Shown one piece after another: positions 1-11,200 of a stretch of DNA of 64,000 nucleotides. Source of the stretch: Mytilus trossulus (taxonomy: Eukaryota; Mollusca; Bivalvia; Mytilida; Mytilidae); contig NC_086376.1 in NCBI RefSeq assembly GCF_036588685.1, forward strand, positions 10,493,911 through 10,557,910, written 5' to 3'. A model generated the notes under the pieces. That model did no database searches. It saw only the letters and a list, made by a program, of their open reading frames with translations, and had not been told where the DNA came from. A program made the position numbers and the translations under genes. How positions within the stretch are numbered: position 1 is the first letter of the stretch; the number at the start of each line of letters is the position of its first letter.

Positions 1-141
1 TTATTTTGTTATCGATTTTATGTAATCAAACTGCCACTCCAGTAAAGTGTTATAATCCTGAGGGCCCTCTGAATAACTATATTAATGCCTCGGGAACTAT
101 TGGCTAATGATCACAAATCTCTTTACCTGTGTTTTTAATTC

Positions 142-300
142 ACAGAGGCGGATTTAGGGGGGGCTCAGGGGGCCGGGCCCCCCCTTTTTTGAAAAAATTT
201 GGTTGCTTATATAGGGAATCACTGAAGCGTGACTGGAGCGGGCCCCCTCTTAGGTCAGTCAGTGGGCCCCCACTTATGAAAATTTCTGGATCCACCACTG
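142..300. mobile_element. Small TIR element, CAGTGGCGGATCC family, copy 1
   Basis: The ends are CAGAGGCGGAT and ATCCACCACTG, imperfect inverted repeats. The interior contains a GC-rich block and the motif GAATCACTGAAGCGTGACTG, shared with the copies at 24874 and 26757. It is flanked by ATTCA on both sides, a candidate 5-bp target duplication. It is non-autonomous, with no transposase ORF. Confidence 0.75.
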
Positions 301-1020
301 ATTCACACCTGGATATTTATCACAAGCTCCGAACTTATATTATAAAGAAATTGAAATTCCATTATTTAACCCCATTATCCACTTGGGGATACCTTTTCTG
401 AAACCATAGACCTTTATCTAACTATTAGTCAATACAATCTTATGTATTTCACCACATTTTACCAACAATTTGAACAAAATTGAAATGTTAAATTGAGAAG
501 TGACAGCTTGTCTGGCAAAACAGCCGTCAGACGTCAGAGTAATCTCAGACTAATCATATAGGTCACATATAATTACTGTTAATATCATTTTTAGAAAAAA
601 AATACTTTATGTGTCCAAATTCAGTAGATTTTTTTTATCGTCTAAAAGTAAAAGCATACATTTTTATCATCATCATCATGATCATGCACCAAAAATAGCT
701 GTTCACCTCAATTGGCAAGAATTTTTCCGTTAATGGTCATGAAGTACCCAAATTACTACCCTCTTGTATGGCTTTGGGCTGTACTGGAATTTTTGAAACT
801 TTACCTGAATATAAAGTATTTTAAACTTGGGCACCCCACCACACTGTAAATATCTGGTAAATATTTTAAAACCATTAATCCCCAAGTGAGAGTGCTCTGA
901 TAAATAAACATAACGGAGGAAATTACCTGGACAGAACAATATGGGGCCGTTGAGTCTGAAGAATCTCTGGCTTTCATTTTTGATGCCTAGGATGTAGCAG
1001 AGTTAGAGAGACATGAGAGA

Positions 1021-1193
1021 CCACAGGAGTTTGAAATCCTATCAATAAGGGGGTAAAAATATACCAAAGTCGACTATCACAGTAGAGCTTCTCTCTTCTC
1101 TCTAATATCGCTTCTTTCGAGAGAAGCTCTACTGTGATAGTCGACTTTGGTATATTTTTACCCCCTTATTGATAGGATTTCAAAGTCCTGTGG
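1021..1193. mobile_element. Long hairpin (foldback) element
   Basis: Arms of about 75 bp (1021-1095 and about 1117-1193) are almost perfectly inverted around a loop of about 20 bp. The ends are CCACAGG and CCTGTGG. AGAGA occurs immediately outside both ends, consistent with a 5-bp target duplication. There is no coding capacity. Confidence 0.8.
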
Positions 1194-1229
1194 AGAGACA
1201 AGTATTTAAAACTGAGTCTGATGATCCTC

Positions 1230-1399
1230 TAGTCCAAACCTTCCTACGTCATAACGCTGAAGCCATTTTTTATGTCTGGAGTTTAGGAGCAAATTTAAGG
1301 GGGAACTTTGAAACCTAATTTTGACAAGAAATTTTCGAAGGAAGGCGTCCCAGAAAAAAATTAAAATAGCCTTGCCAGACGTCATAATTATTTGGACTA
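1230..1399. mobile_element. Mutator-like MITE (TAGTCCAAA family), copy 1
   Basis: Starts TAGTCCAAA and ends TTTGGACTA. The perfect 9-bp direct repeat ATGATCCTC flanks it (1221-1229 and 1400-1408). Its right half is nearly identical to that of the copy at 49011-49125. A 9-bp duplication fits Mutator-like elements. Confidence 0.8.
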
Positions 1400-2124
1400 A
1401 TGATCCTCATGATCACAAGGACTTATATAGAAGGATTCGAATCTCATAATTTTTGGAAAATATGTAGAGAATCGTTGGATTTGAACATTTTTAAATTACT
1501 TATATTTAATCTTATACCTTATTGATAACCATGAAAATTCTTCTGTATATGTAAAAAGCATTAAGACTTCAGACTAAATAAATTTCATCAAAATCATTCA
1601 AGAACTTTTTAAGTTTTTAGCTGAACAGTTGAACTATGTTTTATTGTGTTTTTCACCCAAAATGTAGAATAATGCCCAAAAAATAATTACCTTCCTTTCT
1701 TAAATAATTCAAATTACATGAAGGACATAAACATTGTTAACCAAATTAACTCTATCAATGTAGGAATCATTTAAGTTTAAGAAAATCTTTATTTCATTAA
1801 AATCCATCAAAAACTTTTAAAGTTTTAAGGTGTACAGTGTGGTTTCTCCAATGATTCTCTACATATTTTTTTATCACAACAAGGATTGTTAAGAAGTTAC
1901 CTATCCCTCTATATACGTCCCTGATGATCAGAAGAAGAAGGTCATGCCATATAAAATATTTAAAAATAAATCATACCATAAACACTTTGTAATGAAAAGT
2001 TAACCATTTTCTTTTGCTGTGAACTTCTTCATGTCAACAGTTATTGAATAAATGACAATTTAAAGTACTCAGATCTAGGACGACATCTACCATTTTGACA
2101 ATCATGTGATCTGGTCATTCCACT

Positions 2125-2229
2125 TATTCTACTTCCGGTTTATTTCAAGATGTCAGCCTCCAGTAAGAAAACACGAGAAATTTTATAGTAGACTAAATAG
2201 CTTGGATTTGAATAGTTTTTGAACAAATT
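2125..2229 (+). promoter_or_regulatory. Probable SUPV3L1 promoter/5' leader with ETS-type site and uORF
   Basis: ACTTCCGGT at 2131-2139 matches the ETS/GABP (NRF-2) core, which is common in promoters of nuclear genes for mitochondrial proteins. A 12-codon upstream ORF runs 2150-2188 in good start context (AAGATGT) and ends before the main ATG at 2230. If transcription begins just below the ETS site, the uORF may or may not be in the leader. A GTAAGA inside the uORF could instead act as a splice donor. No TATA box is evident. Confidence 0.4.
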
Positions 2230-5200
2230 ATGTTCAATATCTGCACAACTGTTTGTAGAAAACAACCAAAAGTCCATAAATTGATCAAGCAAGTAGATGT
2301 TACAAATCTGACGAAACATGTACTTGGATTTAAGTCATTGCAAGGACAAGAGCTACATAGTCGACATTCAAAATCTAAAAAGAATAAAAAGAGCCAAAAT
2401 ACACCTGTTAAAACCTTAGAATCTCTTGTTGAACCAGTTCCATACACATCAACACATACACAGCCACATGGAATAGGTGAAGAACTTGGTGGAACACTGG
2501 CAAAAGGTATTACATGTTTGAAAAAAAAAGTAAAATAACAAAAATACTGAACCCAAATTAAAGAAAAATCTTAACAGGAAATCCGTAAGCAAATTGCAAA
2601 ATCAAAAGTTCAAACACCTCAAACATTTGTCAAATGAATGAATAATGACCTTAATAAAGCAGTTTTTGCATGAGTCATGACGAGACCCTGCATATTTGCC
2701 TTTTAGAGTCTATGTTTACCTGCCTCAAGTTTTATTTTAGAATTGACTGCTTCTTTTTGTAAATTTATTGGGGTGTAAAAACGTTGACCAAAGTAGATTT
2801 TGTATGGAACATGGAAGCGCTTCTTCTTAATATGTGTTCATGGACAACGCTTTTACAACCCTATGAAGTTACAAAAAGAAGCATTCAATACTTAGTAGAA
2901 AATAAGCAACCTGGTGAATCGCATTCAAAGTTTGTACGATCACAGAAAATTATTGAATTAAATTGGATTAAAAAATTACAGACAGTTTACCCTCTCGGTC
3001 TAAATGATTATATCATGGGAATTGGTAATATATCTAGAACCAATTCCGTTAACATTTTGGATATTGTTTCTAAAACTGTTCGTAAAAACCGTTCTCACGG
3101 TTGTAGAACAAATCACAATCAAAGAAAATTTCGGGCCAATCATACCAATATTTCGGACCTAATGTCTATTTCAAAAAACAACGGCAGACATTATCTGTTA
3201 ACAAAACTCTGTTCGTTACCGGTTAATAAGTTAAATAAAATTTTGGAGGATTGCAACACAATTCCATATAGCAGTCCTAAGTTTGAAATTGTTTAAATTA
3301 TTATGGCATATTGTTATTCTAAATTATTTCTCAAAATTGATCGCCCTGAAGATCATAAAAAAAAATTATTAAAATTAAGTATGTCAATAAAGGCTTTGAG
3401 TTTGTAAATATTGCCGGTATATTTAACGACCATTCTGTTAAAGAACAAATTCCTGGATATTTTGACAATACTGAGCTACCTCTTATTTGTTATATTTACA
3501 AGAAATCTACCCGGAAATTTGTGTTTAATTATAGTCAATTGTGTGAAGATGTTAATATCAGTGAAAATACACCTACTTTATGTAATTGCAGTAATTCCGA
3601 ATATATTTATGGACCCATTTCCCATGTTATAACAGGAGACTTTAACATCGTTCAAGACCGAGAGTTAAAATCATTTCTCAGTAAAGGACCTAAATATCAT
3701 CCCCCGTCAATTATTAATTGGAATGAGTGTCATAATATCATCCACGACTCACTCCATACTTACTGTATGAAATGGATAAAACGGGAAAAAGCTGACAAAA
3801 AATCTTTGGACTCTTTTTTTAATTCAGTAATGAATATAGTTGATATACGTATTCAACATTTTAAAGAACATTTTACTATTAACAATAACCACAATAAACC
3901 TATTTCTCGTATCAAACATAAACTAAAAGAACTAGCCAAGGAATTTGTTTTTGTCCCGGCCGATAAAGCTGCTAATAATATTAATGTTTGACGTAAATTT
4001 TACATTGAGGTTCTGAAAAAGGAAATCACCAATTCACCAACATTCCAACTGACTCCATTTTCAGAAAACGAAATCTGTAACAAACATAAACTTTTAGCCA
4101 CCGCTTTACAAGCAGAGCCAAATACAATGAAAGTCCCAACTATGTATTGGCTTCCGAAGCTACACAAAACCCCTTATAACAAATATAGATTTATTTCGTC
4201 TTCAAGCCATTGTTCAACTACTAAATTGTCTATTATTCTTACCAGCACACTTGGTACAATTAAAAACCTTATAATAAATTCTTCAAATAAGGCCTTCGAA
4301 AATAGTGGAATAAATTACTTTTGGAGTGTCAAGAACTCGTTGGAAGTACTTGATAAATTGCATGCTTATATTGGTGATTTTGAATCTGTTCAAAGTTTTG
4401 ATTTTTCTACCCTGTATTCCACATTGCCTCACATTCTCATTAAGAAAAAATTCACACACCTAATTAAATGGGCATTCAAAAAATCAGAATGTGAATATAT
4501 ATGTTCAAACTCTTTTAGGTCATTTTTTAGTAGCAATAAACAAAAAAACTATGTTAATTGGACATGTTTTGATACTATATATGCCCTTGAATTTTTACTA
4601 GATAACATTTTTGTTCGCTTTGGGGATTCCGTATATCGTCAGATTATCGGAATTCCAATGGGGACAAACTGTGCACCACTTATTGCGGACCTCTTTTTGT
4701 ATTGTTATGAGTTACAATTTATGACAAAAATAAGCAAAGACCCATCAAAACAACATCTGATAAACAAATTTAATAATACTTTTAGATATTTGGATGATAT
4801 TTTGGCTCTCAATAATGACGACTTCAGTATGTATATTAATGAAATTTATCCTGGTGAACTTACTTTAAATAAAGCTAATACTAACAATGACTACTGCCCT
4901 TTCCTCGATCTTGATATCTATATCACTAACGGAAAGCTGAATACTAAAATTTATGATAAAAGGGATGATTTTTCATTTCCTATCGTTAATTATCCGTTTT
5001 TAGATGGTTACGTTCCCTTGTCACCATCTTACGGTGTTTAAATATCTCAACTTGTACTATTCGCACGTGTATTTAACGAGAGAAATTTATGTATTACTGA
5101 AAAATTATTACACCAGGGTTTTCGATATCACAAACTAGTCAAAACATTTACTAAATTTTATCATCGGTATAAAGACATCATTCGTAAATATAGCTCAACA

Positions 5201-8200
5201 TGCAGACTTCTTATACGTTCAGGTATTTCACATCCAATTTTTTATGGAAATATTCTTTATAAAGTACAAAGGTGTCAGTATTCACCTCATAAACTTACAA
5301 AACCTTTGAATAGACTTATTAAGAAGGGATATAATTACGATACTGTTGTCAAGTCATTAAAGATTGCATATTTTGGCGTTAATATTGAGTCACTGATGAG
5401 GTCTTTGCGTCGGAACTAAACACATTTATTCTAAAAACAGTTGTTGGCATGACACGGGTTATGTTCATCTCATATATGTTATGATGGTATGATACTAAAC
5501 CCCTTACGGGAAGGATTGAGCATGATGTTCATATGATGAAATCATAATCTTTCAGTCAGTTTAATTGAAGTCTGGAGCTGGCATGTCAGTTAACTGCTAG
5601 TAGTCTGTTGTTGTTTATGTATAATTGTCATTTTGTTTATTTTCTTTGGTTACATCTTCTGACATCAGACTCAGATTTCTCTAGAATTGAATTTTAAATG
5701 TACGTATTGTTATGCGTTTACTTTTCTACATTGGCTAGAGGTGTAGGGGGAGGGTTGAGATCTCATAAACATGTTTAACCCAGCCGCATTTTTGCGCCTG
5801 TCCCATGTCAGGAGCCTCTGGTCTTTGTTAGTCTTGTATTATTTTAATTTTAGTTTCTTGTGTACAATTTGGAAATTAGTATGGCGTTCATTATCACTGA
5901 ACTAGTATATATTTGTTAAGGGGCCAGCTGAAGGACGCCTCCAGGTGCGGGAATATCTCGCTACATTGAAGACCTGTTGGTGACCTTCTGCTGTTGTGTT
6001 TTTTTATTTGGTCGGGTTGTTGTCTCTTTGACACATTCCCCATTTCCATTCTCAATTTTATTATAATTACATTTTTCAGCCAGGATCATGAAAACACGAT
6101 TTTTATCAAGTCTTGATTTAAATTACCTGTGCACATTATTGTGGGACCACAGGGGTTTGTTACAATTACTGGGTTTACTATCTATACGAACTCCTAAAAA
6201 AACAGTTTAAACCCTTTAAGATTTGCTCTAAATGCTTTGGTTTCAGAGTTATAAGCAAAAATCTACATTTTTAGCCACCGAGGACAACTTGATTAGTTGG
6301 CTGGAACACCGAACACATTTTTTAAACTAAATACCTTGATGATGATTGTGGACAAATTTGGTTAAATTTGGCCCTGTAGTTTCAGAGGAGAAGATTTTTG
6401 TAAAAGATTACCAAAATTTACTAAAAATTGGTAACACATGACTATACAGGGCAATAACTCCTTTAGGGGTCAACTGACCATTTTGGTCATGTTGACTTAT
6501 TTGAAGATGTTACTTTGCTCAACATTATTGCAGTTTACAGTTTATCTCTATCTATAATCATGTCAGATACAATGTAATAACCGTAAATGGCAAAATTTCC
6601 TTAAAATGACCAATTCAGGGGCAGCAAACCAACAACCTGTTGTCCGAATCAGTGGATGCAGTGACAAGCAGACTAAAAAAATGATTTTAGATAAATTGCA
6701 TGTATTCTTTAACTTACATATAGCATGACTCTCTAAGTCTTACATATATATCATTATTATTTTATATTTCTAGTAAATGCTACATATTAGTATTCATATT
6801 TTTGGTTGGAAAGGAGAATGTGATTCCAGGCAGAAAGGAAGATCAGGGCCATTTTTTATTTTTTTCTGAAGGGAGATGATGGAATTTAGATTAACTATAG
6901 TATGTTGTTTTTTTCAGAAAAGATACTTGGAATCTTGACTCAATTTTATGTAAGGAAAGAAGTTAGAAAATTTGCAGAAGAGAATGGCATTGAATGTGAG
7001 TAATCAATATTTTGCAGCATGCCATGGTGCTATACATTGATCGCTACAGTCCAAAATCAGTGATTAGAGTTCGTGATTACATTAACTCTCTGGGCGTAAG
7101 GGTTGCAGTTGTCAATCATAACAGGGACTTAATATCAAGCTTTGCAATATGGTTGAAGATCTACATACAGGAGAGACTTATCTAAGTGTCAAAGATTATT
7201 TTTTTTTAAGTTCACTATCCCTATGAAACTATGTTACATTCTTTCTTCTGTGAAACTAAACCAGATTTATGGTATATATTTGTACGTCAGACATTAAAAA
7301 AACAACTCAGCAATGCAAAAAAAATCATAAAAAGCATCAACAATACACTTTTCTTCAGATATGGTCAGGTCATATACACATATACATGTATAGATATTGA
7401 ATTTTTGAATAGATTTGGAAGAAAACAACTGAAGATCTTTTATCAAAACTGCTTTAATTAATTGAATAACCACTATAAAACTATAAAATGAGTTTATATG
7501 TTAAAAAGCCATATTTTACTTTTTAGCCAAATTCTTCCACAAATCATTCCAGAGCTTTAGAAAGTTTTGCTGTGATGACGAAAATCTACCAGTTGAGTTA
7601 CATCTTATACTAAGTGATATTGCTGCTGGTGCAGGTATGGCCATCAGCATAGTTAGGATAACTGGATCTTTACTTTTCAATATGAAATATGTGTAGACAT
7701 GGTTTTGGAAATGAGAGAAAAAATATTGCATTTACTGAAATTCACAAACCAGTATTGTTGGAAATGTATATTTTATTTATCAAGCTGTGTATGTGTAAAG
7801 ACATAACAGTCTTATTCTGATTTTGAAATGTTTTAAAGCTCAGAAAACTACCTTGAAACATGTGCAATGCATGTATATTAGAAGTAGCCCTATCCTTGTG
7901 ATTGAAAAGGAAGTAACAGCTATAAACAATGCAAATCTCAGTCCAAGTCTTTGCTGTCTTACCAAAATACAATATAAAGAGAAGATGTGGTATGATTGCC
8001 AGTGAGACAACATTCATCAATATAAAATTGAGAATGGAAATGGGGAAACTCCGAATGTATCAAAGAGACAACAACCCGACCATAGAAAAAACAACAGAAG
8101 ATCACCAACAGGTCTTCAATGTAACGAGAAATTCCCGCACCTGGAGGCGTCCTTCAGCTGGCCCCTTAACAAATATATACTAGTTCAGTGATAATGAACG

Positions 8201-11200
8201 CCATACTAATTTCCAAATTGTACACAAGAAACTAAAATTAAAATAATACAAGACTAACAAAGACCAGAGGCTCCTGACATGGGACAGGCGCAAAAATGCG
8301 GCTGGGTTAAACATGTTTATGAGATCTCAACCCTCCCCCTACACCTCTAGCCAATGTAGAAAAGTAAACGCATAACAATACGTACATTTAAAATTCAATT
8401 CTAGAGAAATCTGAGTCTGATGTCAGAAGATGTAACCAAAGAAAATAAACAAAATGACAATTATACATAAATAACAACAGACTACTAGCAGTTAACTGAC
8501 AATATGTATATATAAAAGCTATTTTCATTTAGAAAACATATCCCCAAATGTTCTACTTAAGAAATTTTCTCATATTAAATTTAAGTGATATGTTAAGTTG
8601 TTACACTATATCAACTGTTAAAGCTCTTTAAGAAATTTCTTATAGTAAGATTTGTCATTTTAGTGTGTAACAATATTAAAATCTTTACAAATAATAATTT
8701 ACATGCAGGTGTTTTAACTGCTTGTTTACATTATCATTTTAATTGCAGGACATGTTGATGACCTCCTACCATATTTCTTACAACACACTAAAAAGATATT
8801 CCCACATTTAGAATGTTTGGAAGATTTAAAGAAAATAAGTGATCTTAGAAATCCAGCTAATTGGTAGGTACAAATGTATATCTGAATTCAGCAATGCATG
8901 ATGAATGAAATATTCAGGGCCTCAAAAATGACATGTGTAAGACCTTTTAAATGGGAAAACCAACAGTATTATCTATATAAAAAAAGGAGAAACGAGAAAC
9001 ATGTATGAACAACATAAAAAAACCGACAACCATTAGGTTATGAACATCAGGTTAGCACGCTTGTAAATTGACTTGTGTGTCAGTCGGGTAGAAAGGAGGC
9101 TATTCATATGACATTTGAAATTGACCTTGATATTTGTGTAGCATATGACAGTTTTATATTCTACCAATAAGGTGAAATATATATTTAGTTATTGGTTCAT
9201 ATGTATATCTTGTAGGTTGGGAAAACATGAGTTTAAGACTAATTAAATGATTTCAATTTTGATGACTTGAAGTGCTAAACCCCCAAAAATATGAAAGGAA
9301 AAGATATATTTGTATTTAAAGGAAAAAGTATATTTGGTACATGTATCAATATGATGTCGACAATGTATTGTTTAAAATGACAGATAAATTAACATGTGAC
9401 AAAATATTTGTTCAATTTAAATAAGAACAAGCTCCTATTTCAGGTACCAGGAAGCCAGAACCATTGATAGAAAGATAATATATCATGCAGGTCCTACTAA
9501 CAGTGGTAAAACATATCATGCTTTACAGAGATTAACAGCAGCCAAATCTGGGGTCTATTGTGGTCCTCTTAGACTACTGGCTGCAGAGGTCTACAATAAA
9601 TGTAATGATAAGGTATGTTATTTATTCCAGCATAAATATTTTTTTTAAATTTGAATGGATAGACAAAGAAACTACCCTTTTTGAAATGTTTTTGTGTGTC
9701 ATAGTTACAAGTATATGTAATTTTCCCACAAAGACTTTAGATGCACACAAGGCTTAGCTGCCAGAAAAATAATGAGCCCAACTTGAAAAATCATTCAACA
9801 CACATGCATAGAACTTTTGTCAGAATCCCATACATACCTGATGTATATATCAATGCATTGATTTGATTATTGACTGGATTTTTTCCAAAAAAAAAGTTAT
9901 GAATTTTGTGTAATATTGCTGGCGGCTGCCAACACTTTTAGCGCAATAACTTGTGAACTGTAAACCCATGCTTTTCAAACTTTTTAAAATATGTCAGTGC
10001 AAATGACAAAAAGAGGTCAATTTTAAAATTGACCATTTTCACTTTTACAGTTCAGGAGTAAAGGTCCTTACTTTATTGTAAAATGGCACTTGATTTTGTT
10101 TCTTTTCAACAACTTATGAATCCTTTTACCTGTGGATTTCAAATTATAATATGTTGTTACTGATAACAAAATGGATGATTTAAATGATACTGTTCAAATA
10201 TTAATGGTCTATTGGAAAATGTAACTTTATGTTGCTTCTGTGCAATTACTTATGAACTGTTCAGTCAATGCTCTTAATATACTGTCACTGATGAGAATAT
10301 GGTCGTCAAGTTTGATATTGATGATTTTTTTTTTGTTTGTTCAGGAGTAATGGTCCTTGATAGATTGGAAAATAGGCATAGAATGTGGAATTAGAAAACC
10401 CAGTGTGTTGTCAATTTGACAGCTTTATCCTTGTTCATTTAAGTTACTTCAATTGTTCAATTTAAACATTGAAGTAATGAACACCTATAAAAAAACCAAC
10501 TGATTTCTTAATGGAATTTTTATCAAAAAATGGTGTGTGCGATTCAAAATCTTTGTCATATTCATACAGATTTAAACAAAAATGACAATCTGATGACAAC
10601 AAACATTATTTTCATTTCGGCGTAAGAACAATGAGATTACCTATAGTTCTTTAGATTCTGAAGAGGTGAATGGTCTCATATGATAGGTAATCGTACATCA
10701 TCTTGTTATTTTCATATACCTTACATTTTTATATCCTAAGAAGATTAAAAACCATTGATTTATTTTAGGGAACTCCTTGTGACCTTGTTACTGGTGAAGA
10801 AAGGAGATACTCCAGTGAAGATGGAGAACCTTCAAATCATGTAGCTTGTACTGTAGAAATGACATCAGTAAATACACATTGTAAGTAACTTGATTAACCT
10901 TCAAATCATATAGCTTGTACTGTAGAAATGACATCAGTAAATACACATTGTTAGTAACTTGATGAACCTTCAAATCATGTAGCTTGTACTGTAGAAATGA
11001 CATCAGTAAATACACATTGTAAGTAACTTGATGAACCTTCAAATCATATAGCTTGTACTGTAGAAATGACATCAGTAAATACACATTGTAAGTAACTTGA
11101 TTAACCTTCAAATCATGTAGCTTGTACTGTAGAAATGACATCAGTAAATACACATTGTAAGTAACTTGATGAACCTTCAAATCATGTAGCTTGTACTGTA

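Larger units (their letters stand above)
1..2100. other. Upstream intergenic region made mainly of small transposons
   Basis: No supported gene. It holds a CAGTGGCGGATCC-family element (142-300), a long hairpin element (1021-1193) and a Mutator-like miniature element (1230-1399). The rest (300-1020 and 1400-2100) is AT-rich sequence in which I see no coding signal. Confidence 0.6.

Noticed and set aside
941..1000. Possible - strand exon between CCTAG and CAG|GTAATT
   Set aside because: 60 nt with acceptable borders but no partner exon or recognisable protein.
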